Assembly: GCF_935822925.1 (NCBI RefSeq)
Contig: NZ_CAKXZS010000034.1
Span: 74,600-125,982 of the forward strand
Reading direction: 5' to 3'
From: Mesorhizobium ventifaucium
GTDB taxonomy: Bacteria; Pseudomonadota; Alphaproteobacteria; Rhizobiales; Rhizobiaceae
DNA length: 51,383 bases
The notes under the pieces were generated by a model. The model did no database searches. It saw only the letters and a list, made by a program, of their open reading frames with translations, and had not been told where the DNA came from. Below are positions 16,829-26,441 of the stretch, piece after piece; position 1 is the first letter of the stretch; every line of letters starts with the position of its first letter. A program made the position numbers and the translations under genes.

Positions 16829-18820
16829 ATGCGCTTTCCACCTGCCTTCCTCGACGAGATACGCGACCGCGTGCCGATTTCATCGGTGATCGGCCAGCGC
16901 GTTGCGTGGGACAGGAAGAAAACCAACGCGCCGCGCGGCGACTATTGGGCGTGCTGTCCCTTCCATGGCGAGAAGAGCCCGTCCTTCCACTGCGAGGACA
17001 AGAAGGGCCGCTACCATTGCTTCGGCTGCTCGGTTTCGGGCGATCACTTCAAATTCCTCACCGAACTCGACGGGATGAGCTTTCCCGAAGCGGTCGAGAA
17101 GATCGCCGATATGGCCGGGGTGCCGATGCCGGTTCGCGATGCCGAGGAGGAACGGCGCGAAAAGGAACGCGCCAGCCTGACCGAAATCATGGAAATGGCG
17201 ACCGCCTTCTTCCAGGAGCGGCTGCAGGGACCAGAAGGTGCAAAAGCCCGCGCCTATCTGCGCGACCGCGGGCTGACGCCGGCGACGCAGCAATCGTTCC
17301 GGCTCGGCTATGCCCCGGACAGCCGCAACGCGCTGAAGGAGCATCTTGCCGCCAAGGGCGTGCCCAAGGCCGATATCGAGGCATGCGGGCTGGTGCGCCA
17401 TGGCGACGACGTTCCGGTTTCCTACGATTGGTTCCGCGACCGCATCATGTTCCCGATCCCGGATTCCAGAGGCAAGATAATCGCTTTTGGCGGGCGGGCG
17501 CTGGCAGCCGATGCGCTTGCCAAATACATGAATTCGCCCGACACCGAGCTCTTCCACAAGGGCAATGTGCTCTACAATTTCGCCCGCGCGCGCCAAGTAC
17601 TGGGAAAGGGGACACTGGGAAAGGGGGCGCTGGCCAAGGGCGGCACGGTGATCGCCGTCGAGGGCTATATGGACGTGATCGCGCTGGCGCAGGCCGGTTT
17701 CGAGAATGTCGTGGCGCCGCTCGGCACCGCGCTGACCGAAAACCAGCTCGAACTCCTGTGGCGGATGGCCGGCGAGCCGGTGCTGTGCTTTGATGGCGAC
17801 CAGGCCGGACTGAAGGCGGCATGGCGCGCCGCCGACATGGCGCTGCCGGCGGTCCAGGCAGGCCGATCGGTGCGCTTTGCGCTTCTGCCCGAAGGCAAGG
17901 ACCCCGACGATCTGGTCAAGGCCGAAGGGCCGCACGCGTTTCGCGCCGTGCTTTCCGAGGCGCGGCCGCTCGCCGACCTTTTGTGGATGCGCGAAACGGC
18001 CGGCGGAATCTTCGACACGCCGGAACGGCGGGCGGCACTGGAAAAGACGCTGCGCGAACTGACCAGCCGCATCCGCGACGAGAGCTTGCGCTATCACTAC
18101 CAACAGGAAATGCGCGAGCGGGTGCTAAGCTTTTTCGGCGCCCAGCGCAGCGCGCGCCAAGCTTATCAAGGGGGGCGCCAGGATGGGCGGCCCGGCGGGC
18201 GCTTTCAGGGCAAGGGCTCAACTCCCGGCGGACAGTTCGCACGCGGCGGCAATGCCGGCGGACGCACCGCGATCACCGAAAGCCTTGGCCGCTCGGCGCT
18301 GGTCAAACGCGGCAGCGAGGGGATGTCGGTGCGCGAGGCGACGATCATCGCAGCTCTTGTCAATCATCCGGCGCTGATCGATGAGAATTTCGCGCATGTC
18401 GAGTTTCTCGACCTCGCCAACACCGATCTGAAGCGGCTGCATGCCGCGATCCTCGATGCGATGGCGCATGACATGGCCAACGACCGCAACGCGGTGATCG
18501 CGACGATCGAACGGGCCGGTTGCGGCGAGATCTGGGCACGCGTGGTGGCGCTGATCAAACGGGCGCGGCAATGGCCGGCGCTGGAAACAGCCGGACTTGA
18601 CGATGCCCGCGACGCCTTCAGCCAGGCGCTCCACTTGCAGCGCAGCGCGCGCACCTTACATAAGGAGCTGAAACAGGCAGAAGCGGCGCTCGCCAGCGAT
18701 CCCACGGACGAAAATTACCGGCATCTCGTGGAGATCCAGGCGCAATTTCGTGATGTGCAAGCAACGGAAGCGCTGATCGAAGGGTTCGGCGTGTCATCGG
18801 GCCGGGCTGGGCGGGTGTAG
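16829..18820 (+). CDS. dnaG: DNA primase
   Basis: The replicative primase, 663 residues, making RNA primers at the fork with DnaB. The N-terminal CHC2 zinc finger uses C43, H46, C64 and C67 (CPFHGEKS...HCFGC). The catalytic TOPRIM core contains VIAVEGYMDVIAL (about residues 272-284) and the metal motif CFDGDQAG (about residue 318). A Gly/Arg/Gln-rich linker (about residues 445-490) joins the C-terminal DnaB-binding helical domain. The start MRFPPAFLDEIRDRV matches rhizobial DnaG; an upstream in-frame GTG at 16796 is a weaker candidate. It is followed by rpoD, the usual macromolecular-synthesis order. Confidence 0.97.
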   Translation: MRFPPAFLDEIRDRVPISSVIGQRVAWDRKKTNAPRGDYWACCPFHGEKSPSFHCEDKKGRYHCFGCSVSGDHFKFLTELDGMSFPEAVEKIADMAGVPMPVRDAEEERREKERASLTEIMEMATAFFQERLQGPEGAKARAYLRDRGLTPATQQSFRLGYAPDSRNALKEHLAAKGVPKADIEACGLVRHGDDVPVSYDWFRDRIMFPIPDSRGKIIAFGGRALAADALAKYMNSPDTELFHKGNVLYNFARARQVLGKGTLGKGALAKGGTVIAVEGYMDVIALAQAGFENVVAPLGTALTENQLELLWRMAGEPVLCFDGDQAGLKAAWRAADMALPAVQAGRSVRFALLPEGKDPDDLVKAEGPHAFRAVLSEARPLADLLWMRETAGGIFDTPERRAALEKTLRELTSRIRDESLRYHYQQEMRERVLSFFGAQRSARQAYQGGRQDGRPGGRFQGKGSTPGGQFARGGNAGGRTAITESLGRSALVKRGSEGMSVREATIIAALVNHPALIDENFAHVEFLDLANTDLKRLHAAILDAMAHDMANDRNAVIATIERAGCGEIWARVVALIKRARQWPALETAGLDDARDAFSQALHLQRSARTLHKELKQAEAALASDPTDENYRHLVEIQAQFRDVQATEALIEGFGVSSGRAGRV

Positions 18821-19205
18821 GTCGAAGCTTACGAAAGAGTGAAAGTGCAGACCCTGCTTGCGCGCCGAATCAGCCGCGGCGCTTTAAGTCGGGTAAATGA
18901 TTCGCTTTTTTCATGCGAATCATGCGAGAGGCGCTTGACCTTCTGGCAGAATAACGGAATCAGGACGATTCGAAACGTTAACCCGCGCCGGCGTCGACGG
19001 AAATGCAGCGATGTGAGGTACCGGTCACTGGACAGGCAGTCAGCCTGACACAGATACCAGGGTTAATCTGGACTTAACGAGAGATGCAGTTACTGGCCCG
19101 GGGAAGCGCGTTCCAGCGCGAGCGCATCTGATTTAACCGGTACGGCAGCTTACGCGGCTTGATACTTATGCGGCTAGATACTCGGCCGCTTGGAGAAAAT
19201 ATAGA
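18821..19205 (+). promoter_or_regulatory. dnaG-rpoD intergenic region, 385 bases
   Basis: A long leader or promoter region for rpoD. It contains an inverted repeat GATTCGC-N9-GCGAATC at 18899-18921 with a T6 run in its loop. No CDS is evident. Its length suggests rpoD has its own promoter(s), but I could not assign a confident -35/-10 pair. Confidence 0.45.
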
Positions 19206-21227
<2,022 letters not shown>

Positions 21228-21251
21228 TGCCGGGCAACGAATAAGCAATTT

Positions 21252-21276
21252 AAAGGGCGCTGCGGCGCCCTTTTTT
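21252..21276 (+). terminator. Rho-independent terminator of rpoD
   Basis: AAAGGGCGC and GCGCCCTTT form a 9-bp stem around a TGCG loop, followed by a T6 run that overlaps the stem end. Placed directly after rpoD. Confidence 0.92.
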
Positions 21277-21434
21277 GTGCGTGCCGCAGAGATGGTCTGG
21301 CGACGGTGAGGTTGTTGTTGCAGCACACCTGCTGTGGGAGGATAATCGCGTGTCGGATGCAATTTCTGGGCGACAAACCCGGATGCCCGCCCCGGCAGTG
21401 ACGCCGTGCTCCGAGGCCCCGGAGGGAGGTGTGC

Positions 21435-21728
21435 ATGACAACTTATATCGTGCTGATCAACTGGACGGAGCAGGGCGCCAAAAATGTGCGCGAGTCGCCG
21501 AAGCGGCTCGATGCTGCCAAGAAGCTGCTGGGAGACATGGGCGGCTCGTTCAAGGCCTTTTATCTCACCATGGGCGAATGCGATATGGTGGCAGTCGTCG
21601 AAGCGCCCGACGATGCGGTGCTCGCTCGTTTCTCGCTGATGCTGGCGACAGGCGGTAACGTGAGGACGCGGACGCTCAAGGCTTTCCCGGAATTGGCCTA
21701 TCGCGAGATCGTCGCCTCGCTCGGCTGA
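21435..21728 (+). CDS. GYD domain protein
   Basis: A 97-residue cytoplasmic protein consisting of a single ferredoxin-like GYD domain. The YIVLINWTEQGAKNVRES N terminus, the GGSFKAFYLTMGECDMVAVVEAPDD centre and the RTRTLKAFPELAYREIV end are characteristic. Here the GYD triplet itself reads ECD. The family is widespread with no established function. The ATG at 21435 is preceded by GGAGGGAGG; an in-frame GTG sits 6 bases earlier. Confidence 0.85.
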   Translation: MTTYIVLINWTEQGAKNVRESPKRLDAAKKLLGDMGGSFKAFYLTMGECDMVAVVEAPDDAVLARFSLMLATGGNVRTRTLKAFPELAYREIVASLG

Positions 21729-21798
21729 GGCGTTGCGCGGCTCGCGCAAGCTGCCGGACATCGGACGGTCAGGCGCCGCTTGACGGCGCCCGGCCAAT

Positions 21799-21858
21799 CT
21801 GGCCCGAAGGTGGCTGGCCCGGAAGCGTCTGGCCCGAAAGTGGCTGGCCCGAAATGTT
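21799..21858. repeat. 15-bp tandem repeat, four units
   Basis: Four consecutive 15-bp units begin CTGGCCCG at 21799, 21814, 21829 and 21844. Units 1 and 3 differ by one base; units 2 and 4 are more diverged. It lies in the intergenic gap between the GYD and DCC genes. Confidence 0.8.
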
Positions 21859-21919
21859 GCGGGGCGAAGGTATTTCCCTGATAGTCAGCGCAGCCACTTC
21901 AGCTCGCGTCTCGAGACAC

Positions 21920-22297
21920 ATGCCCAAGCCCCTGCTGACCATCTGGTACAATACCCGTTGTCCGGTTTGCGATGCCGGCATTAGCCGGCAGAAGCGGCGG
22001 CTGGTCGAGGCGATCAAGGCCGGGCGAATCGCGTTTCGCGACATCAATGCCGAACCGGCGGCGCTGGCCGGATACGGCGTGTCGCTGGACGACATCCGCC
22101 GCCGGCTGCACGCAACCGCGGACGGCAAGCTGCTGGTCGGCGCCGACGTCGCAATTGCCGTCTGGCTGAGAACGCCGGGCGAGGGCTGGCTGGCGGCGCT
22201 GTTCGGCAACCGCGCCGTGCTGCCGCTGACGCGCTATGCCTATGATCGCTTCGCTGATCTTCTCTATGCCTGGAATCGGCGCAAGGGCCGCTGGTAG
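21920..22297 (+). CDS. DCC-family thiol-disulfide oxidoreductase-like protein (DUF393)
   Basis: A 125-residue protein with a thioredoxin-like N terminus: LLTIWYNTRCPVCDAG places a CxxC motif (C-P-V-C) after the first strand. It is followed by a basic helix and the IAFRDINAEPAAL block. The AVWLRTPGEGWLAALFG and NRAVLPLTRYAYDRFADLLYAWNRRKGRW parts match the DCC family. A disulfide or redox role is inferred from the CxxC. The start at 21920 is chosen because homology begins there; the open frame continues upstream into the tandem repeat without support. Confidence 0.8.
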   Translation: MPKPLLTIWYNTRCPVCDAGISRQKRRLVEAIKAGRIAFRDINAEPAALAGYGVSLDDIRRRLHATADGKLLVGADVAIAVWLRTPGEGWLAALFGNRAVLPLTRYAYDRFADLLYAWNRRKGRW

Positions 22298-22340
22298 CCG
22301 GTATTTCGTCCGCAAAGCCGATGCAGCGCACCAGATACAT

Positions 22341-22405
22341 CGTAAGATATATCTTGACTCAATCGCTTTACGCGCTTAGCTAAGATATAACGTAAGACAT
22401 ATCTC
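22341..22405 (+). promoter_or_regulatory. PadR promoter/operator with two 15-bp direct repeats
   Basis: CGTAAGATATATCTT (22341-22355) and CGTAAGACATATCTC (22391-22405) match at 13 of 15 positions and lie exactly 50 bp apart. The first contains the palindrome AAGATATATCTT. A TTGACT at 22354-22359 and a TAGCTA near 22378 could be the -35 and -10. Both repeats immediately precede the padR-type gene, so autorepression is the likely purpose. Confidence 0.55.
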
Positions 22406-22417
22406 AAGGAGCAGACG

Positions 22418-23089
22418 ATGCACCGACATCATCATTTCGGCAAGCATGCCGAGCGCGTTTTCATGCATATGGCCGGCAGGTTCGGCGGCCGTGGCGGCGG
22501 CTTCGGCCCATTCGGCCACGGCATGAGGGGCGGCGGGCGCGGCGGGCCGGGCGACATGTTCCGCGCCGGGCGTATGCTGGCCGACGGCGATCTCAAGCTG
22601 ATCACGCTGTCGCTTCTGGCCGAGGCGCCGCGCCACGGCTATGACATCATCAAGGCGCTGGAGGAACGCACCAGCGGCGTCTACAGCCCCAGTCCCGGCG
22701 TGGTCTATCCGACGCTGACCTTCCTGGAAGAGGCCGGCTATGCCGTCTCGTCGGCGGAAGGCAACAAGAAGGTGTTTTCGATAACCGAGGCAGGGCAGGC
22801 GCATCTCAATGACAATCGCGAGATGATCGACCACGTGCTCGATCATCTCGAGCGTTTCGGCCGCAAGATGGCTAAGGCGCGCGACTGGTTCGGCTGGAAC
22901 GACGACGGCGAGGATGGCGGACGGCGCGGCCGCGGCGGTTCGGAAAGCCGCGACGAATTCCGCGCCGTGCGCCGCCGGCTGCGCGCAGCCCTCGACGACA
23001 TCGTCGACGCGCCCGCTGAAAAACAGGCCGAGGCGATCGCGATATTGAAAGGGGCGGCCGAAGCCCTAGAAGCGCTGTCGCGCGACTGA
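22418..23089 (+). CDS. PadR-family transcriptional regulator
   Basis: A 223-residue regulator. The first 50 residues are His/Gly/Arg-rich. The PadR winged helix follows at about residues 50-125: DLKLITLSLLAEAPRHGYDIIKALEERTSGVYSPSPGVVYPTLTFLEEAGYAVSS. After it come a helical dimerisation region and a second charged Gly/Arg-rich linker (EDGGRRGRGGSESRDEF). PadR proteins typically repress detoxification or efflux genes and themselves. No obvious target gene is adjacent, but paired repeats precede this gene. It has an AAGGAG Shine-Dalgarno. Confidence 0.88.
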   Translation: MHRHHHFGKHAERVFMHMAGRFGGRGGGFGPFGHGMRGGGRGGPGDMFRAGRMLADGDLKLITLSLLAEAPRHGYDIIKALEERTSGVYSPSPGVVYPTLTFLEEAGYAVSSAEGNKKVFSITEAGQAHLNDNREMIDHVLDHLERFGRKMAKARDWFGWNDDGEDGGRRGRGGSESRDEFRAVRRRLRAALDDIVDAPAEKQAEAIAILKGAAEALEALSRD

Positions 23090-23195
23090 CGTCCGGGCCG
23101 GATGCGGCCCTTGCCCGTTTGCCTAAGGACCGCTAGTGAAATCATCCTGCACCACGCTATTTGATGCAGGACGATTGCCGTTGGAGGGCGCGCCC

Positions 23196-23489
23196 ATGTC
23201 TTTTCTGAAACGTCTTTTCGGCGGTGGCGGCGGTGACGCGGGCGAACCAAAGAGTGCTGCACCGGCAAAGCAGATCGAGCACAAGGGATTTTTGATCAGC
23301 GCCACGCCCTACAAGGCGGAGGGCCAATACCAGACCTGCGGCGTGGTTTCCAAGGAGATCGACGGCGTGATGAAGGAGCACAAATTTATCCGCGCCGATC
23401 GTTTTGCCGGGCTCGACGACGCTGTCGACATCTCGATCAAAAAGGGCATTCAACTGGTCGACGAGCAGGGCGAGAAGATGTTCGGGTGA
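23196..23489 (+). CDS. HlyU-family protein
   Basis: A 97-residue protein with a Gly-rich N-terminal segment (SFLKRLFGGGGGDAGEP) and a HlyU domain covering the rest. The conserved blocks are IEHKGFLISATPYKAEGQYQTCGVV and HKFIRADRFAGLDDAVDISIKKGIQLVDEQG. HlyU is named for a haemolysin activator in Vibrio, but short rhizobial members have no known target and no DNA-binding helix-turn-helix can be seen. GGAGG precedes the ATG at 23196. It is convergent with azoR and shares a terminator with it. Confidence 0.88.
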   Translation: MSFLKRLFGGGGGDAGEPKSAAPAKQIEHKGFLISATPYKAEGQYQTCGVVSKEIDGVMKEHKFIRADRFAGLDDAVDISIKKGIQLVDEQGEKMFG

Positions 23490-23530
23490 GACCCCGTTCG
23501 GTCTCCGGCACATCTACCTAAAAGCGAAAT

Positions 23531-23564
23531 AGGGCAAGCGCCGTATCAGGCGCCTGCCTTTTAA
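23531..23564. terminator. Terminator between HlyU and azoR
   Basis: A 12-bp stem with one mismatch (23531-23542 with 23549-23560) encloses a GTATCA loop and is followed by TTTT. The AAAGCG side gives a weaker U-run for the minus strand, so it may serve both convergent genes. Confidence 0.75.
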
Positions 23565-23583
23565 TTTACCGACGGCTGGTGGA

Positions 23584-24225
23584 CTACGCCGCCGCCGCGG
23601 CCTGTTTGCTTTCGGTCGAGGCCACCAAGGCATCCACCTTGGCCGATGCCTTGGCCAGAGCGCCGGTGACGGCCTCGGGGCCCATGCCGACGCCTTCGAT
23701 GCGGATGACTTCGACATCGGCAATGCCGATGAAGCCAAGCACGCTGCGCAGGTAAGGGATGGCGTGATCCATCTGCACGGCAGCGCCCTCCGAATAGATG
23801 CCGCCCGAGGCAAGGACGATGTAAACTTTCTTGCCGGTGACAAGGCCCTTCGGGCCATTCTCGCCATAAGCGAAAGTCTTGCCGGAGCGGGCGACGTGAT
23901 CGACCCAGGATTTCAGGGTCGACGAGATGCCGAAATTGATGAAGCCGGTGGCGAGGATGATGGTGTCTGCCGCAAACAGTTCATCCAACACGCCGTCGGA
24001 AACGCCGACGACCTCGGCCTGGCGCTGGGTGCGGGCCTCGACGGGCGTATAGATGCCGGTCGAATAATCGGGATCGATATGCGGCAGCGGGTCGGCGACG
24101 AGGTCGCGGACGACAAGCTTGGCCGAGGGATCGGCGGCAAGCAGTTTCTCGGCGAGCTCGGTGGCGATACGGGTCGAGTGCGAGGCATTGCCGCGCGGGC
24201 TCGATGTGACAAGAAGGATAGACAT
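23584..24225 (-). CDS. azoR: FMN-dependent NADH-azoreductase
   Basis: A 213-residue flavodoxin-fold quinone/azo reductase. The N terminus ILLVTSSPRGNASHSTRIATELAEKLL forms the FMN phosphate loop. FINFGISSTLKSWVDHVARSGKTFAYGENGPKGLVTGKKVYIVLASGGIY is the family signature with the second flavin contact region, and IPYLRSVLGFIGIADVEVIRIEG ends the core. It reduces quinones and azo dyes with NADH, protecting against electrophile and thiol stress. It is divergent from a LysR-type regulator 96-108 bases away, the standard arrangement for inducible azoR genes. Confidence 0.93.
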   Translation of the reverse strand: MSILLVTSSPRGNASHSTRIATELAEKLLAADPSAKLVVRDLVADPLPHIDPDYSTGIYTPVEARTQRQAEVVGVSDGVLDELFAADTIILATGFINFGISSTLKSWVDHVARSGKTFAYGENGPKGLVTGKKVYIVLASGGIYSEGAAVQMDHAIPYLRSVLGFIGIADVEVIRIEGVGMGPEAVTGALAKASAKVDALVASTESKQAAAAA

Positions 24226-24332
24226 GGCGGGTCTCCAGGGATGAGTTGAATGTCCCGCAAATATGGGGCTGCCAGCCCATTTGAAAAACTGGTATATTTT
24301 TCGTATGATCCATCTAAATTATGGATGGAACG

Positions 24333-25289
24333 ATGCAACCCAACCCAACAATCGACCAACTGCAGATCCTGGTTACGGTGGCCGACACCGGCAGTTTCTC
24401 CGCCGCCGGGCGCAAGCTCAACCGCGCGCAATCGGTCATCAGCTACGCCATCGCCAATCTGGAGGCGCAGCTCGGGCTGAAACTGTTCGAGCGCGAGGGC
24501 ACGCGCGAGCCGCAACTGACCGATATCGGGAAGGCGACGCTTGAAGATGCGCGGCGCATGGTCGGCGTGCTGCAGCGGATTCGCTCGCGTGTCGACGGCC
24601 ACCGGCAAGGTCTCGAGGCCGAGGTCGTCATGTCAGTGGAGATGACCTTGGCTTTGCCGGTGCTGGTGCGGGTGTTGAAGGCCTTCGAGGTGCAATTCCC
24701 GACCGTGACGTTGCGCCTGCATACCGGTTCGCTGGGCCTGATCGTCGAGCAGGTGGTCAACGGGCAGGCCGATTTTGGAATCGGCGGCATTCCGGGCGAT
24801 GCCGACGTGCACCTGCTGCGCATCGGCTTCACGTCGATGGTGCCGGTTGCGGCGCCCGATCACCCTTTGGCGCGACTGCCAGGACGGGTGCCGCTGGAGG
24901 AGGTGCGCGAGCACACCCAACTGGTGGTCAGTGATCAGTCGGAGCGGACGCGCGGGCGCGATTACGGCGTCTTTGCCTACCGCACCTGGCGGCTGACCGA
25001 CGTGCGCACCAAGCATGCGCTGATGCGTGAAGGATTAGGCTGGGGCGGCCTGCCGCGCTGGCTGGTCGCCGACGATCTGGCAAGCGGCCGCCTTGTCGAG
25101 CTCGACCTCGAACCCTACAGCGAGGTGCGGGCGCCGCTTTATGCCATGCATCGCGCCGACCGCAGCCCGAAGCCCGCGGCAGCCTGGCTGATCGACGAAT
25201 TCAAGCGCCAGCTTGGCTGCTTCAACGAATTTGAGCCGGGTGAGGTGCCTGAGGAGGAGGCGGAGTCAGTCCGTCGATCAGCGCCATGA
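24333..25289 (+). CDS. LysR-family transcriptional regulator
   Basis: About 318 residues. The N-terminal winged helix-turn-helix (IDQLQILVTVADTGSFSAAGRKLNRAQSVISYAIANLEAQLGLKLFER) is followed by a substrate-binding-fold effector domain (about residues 90-295). It is divergent from azoR and most likely controls it in response to a quinone or other electrophile. A TATGAT at 24304-24309 could be its -10; the ATG at 24321 would then be almost leaderless, so 24333, with GGA before it, is preferred. The last 68 bases overlap the convergent TetR gene, giving an acidic, poorly conserved tail. Confidence 0.9.
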   Translation: MQPNPTIDQLQILVTVADTGSFSAAGRKLNRAQSVISYAIANLEAQLGLKLFEREGTREPQLTDIGKATLEDARRMVGVLQRIRSRVDGHRQGLEAEVVMSVEMTLALPVLVRVLKAFEVQFPTVTLRLHTGSLGLIVEQVVNGQADFGIGGIPGDADVHLLRIGFTSMVPVAAPDHPLARLPGRVPLEEVREHTQLVVSDQSERTRGRDYGVFAYRTWRLTDVRTKHALMREGLGWGGLPRWLVADDLASGRLVELDLEPYSEVRAPLYAMHRADRSPKPAAAWLIDEFKRQLGCFNEFEPGEVPEEEAESVRRSAP

Positions 25290-25848
25290 GAACCGTGCGA
25301 TAGTCCTCGGCCGACGCTCCAGCTTCAATGGCGAGTGCCGCGCGATCGAAAGCGGCGGCAAGCAAAGTCGTTAGCGCTTCCACAGGCAATTTCGTCATCG
25401 AGTGGGAGCGCATCGCGGCAACGAGACCCTCGCGCAGCGAGCGGTTGCCGTGGCGGTTGTCGATCTCGTCCATGGCGGCGCGGCCGAGAACGGCCGGTCC
25501 GTCGAGCAGCAGCAGCCGGGTGCGGCCAGACATTCGCATGGCGGCAAGATAGGCATCCGAGCCGGCGACCAGCGCGTCGCGGGCAAATAGCGAGGGCGGC
25601 GAGGCGCGCTCGATCTCTTCCGCCACAGCAGCCGCCTCCTGCTCGACCACCGCGGCGAACAGCGCCTGCTTATCGGCAAAGTGATGATAGAGCGCGCCGC
25701 GCGTGACGCCGGCCGCAGCCACGATCTCGGGCGTGCCGGTCTCCGCATAGGACTTTTCGATGAACAGTTTTCGCGCCGCGGCGATCAGGTAGGCGCGCGT
25801 CGCTTCGGTACGATCGCGGTTGGAACGGCGCGCGGATTCCTGTTGCAT
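25222..25848 (-). CDS. TetR/AcrR-family transcriptional regulator
   Basis: A 208-residue repressor. The N-terminal helix-turn-helix reads TRAYLIAAARKLFIEKSYAETGTPEIVAAAGVTRGALYHHFADKQALFAAVVEQE, fully canonical. The remaining helices form the ligand-binding and dimer domain. The divergent VOC gene is separated from it by two copies of a 17-bp near-palindrome; one overlaps the TetR start codon and the other lies before the VOC gene. Joint repression of itself and the VOC gene is a strong inference. The ATG at 25848 is preferred over 25875 because homology begins just after it. Confidence 0.9.
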   Translation of the reverse strand: MQQESARRSNRDRTEATRAYLIAAARKLFIEKSYAETGTPEIVAAAGVTRGALYHHFADKQALFAAVVEQEAAAVAEEIERASPPSLFARDALVAGSDAYLAAMRMSGRTRLLLLDGPAVLGRAAMDEIDNRHGNRSLREGLVAAMRSHSMTKLPVEALTTLLAAAFDRAALAIEAGASAEDYRTVLMALIDGLTPPPPQAPHPAQIR

Positions 25849-25865
25849 ACATGCAGCCTGTATGT
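25849..25865. promoter_or_regulatory. TetR operator copy 1
   Basis: ACATGCAGCCTGTATGT, an imperfect 17-bp palindrome. It begins one base from the TetR start codon. Copy 2 is identical except for the central base. Confidence 0.7.
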
Positions 25866-25877
25866 TAATACGCATTT

Positions 25878-25894
25878 ACATGCAGACTGTATGT
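25878..25894. promoter_or_regulatory. TetR operator copy 2
   Basis: ACATGCAGACTGTATGT, 16 of 17 bases identical to copy 1, with starts 29 bp apart. It lies 22 bases before the VOC start codon. Confidence 0.7.
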
Positions 25895-25915
25895 TATTTG
25901 ACGGGAGAAGGAAAG

Positions 25916-26338
25916 ATGAAGACGACAAGCTATTACCCGGTGCTGATGACCGGCGACGTTGCCGGCACGAAGGCCTTCTATGTCACGCACTTCAGCTTCA
26001 AGCCACTGTTCGAGAGCGACTGGTACGTGCATCTGCAATCCACCGAGGATCGCCACGTCAATCTCGGGATCGTCCAGGGCGATCATGACACGATTCCTGA
26101 GGAAGGGCGCGGCCGTACCTCCGGCCTGTTGATCAATTTCGAGGTCAAGAACCCGGATGCGGTCTACGAGCGGGTCACCGCCGCCGGCCTGCCGATCCTG
26201 CGAACGCTCCGCGACGAAGCCTTCGGCCAGCGCCACTTCATCACCAAAGACCCCAATGGCGTGCTGATCGACGTGATCAAGCCGATCCCGCCCAGCGCCG
26301 AGTTCCTGGCGCAGTTTGTTGAAGGGGCGGCGGGCTGA
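25916..26338 (+). CDS. VOC-superfamily (glyoxalase-like) protein
   Basis: A 140-residue protein of the vicinal-oxygen-chelate fold. Two beta-alpha-beta-beta-beta modules are visible, starting SYYPVLMTGDVAGTKAFYVTHFSFKPLFESDWYVHLQ and LLINFEVKNPDAVYERVTAAGLPILRTLRDEAFGQRHFITKDPNGVLIDVIKPI. The second-module DPNGVLIDVI ending is standard for the family. The chemistry (glyoxalase, dioxygenase, resistance protein) cannot be assigned from this. A GGGAGAAGGAAAG Shine-Dalgarno precedes the ATG. It is probably repressed by the adjacent TetR protein. Confidence 0.88.
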   Translation: MKTTSYYPVLMTGDVAGTKAFYVTHFSFKPLFESDWYVHLQSTEDRHVNLGIVQGDHDTIPEEGRGRTSGLLINFEVKNPDAVYERVTAAGLPILRTLRDEAFGQRHFITKDPNGVLIDVIKPIPPSAEFLAQFVEGAAG

Positions 26339-26441
26339 GACGAGGAGAGTTCGCTAGTCGTCGGCGGCGACTGCGCGGTCCTGCTTGGCACACTGGCTGG
26401 TGGTTTCGCTGCTCGTCCGGATCTTTGCGCCGCAATAAAGG

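Noticed and set aside
16880..18103. A 407-codon open frame antisense to dnaG
   Set aside because: It is fully embedded in dnaG and shows no domain; high GC content keeps it open.
21769..22209. A minus-strand frame spelling repeated SGQ/PGQ units through the 15-bp tandem repeat
   Set aside because: It is antisense to the DCC gene for most of its length and has no ribosome-binding site; the repeat explains the pattern.
22341..22417. Riboswitch before padR
   Set aside because: The region is explained by short operator-like repeats and a promoter; no conserved riboswitch fold is visible.
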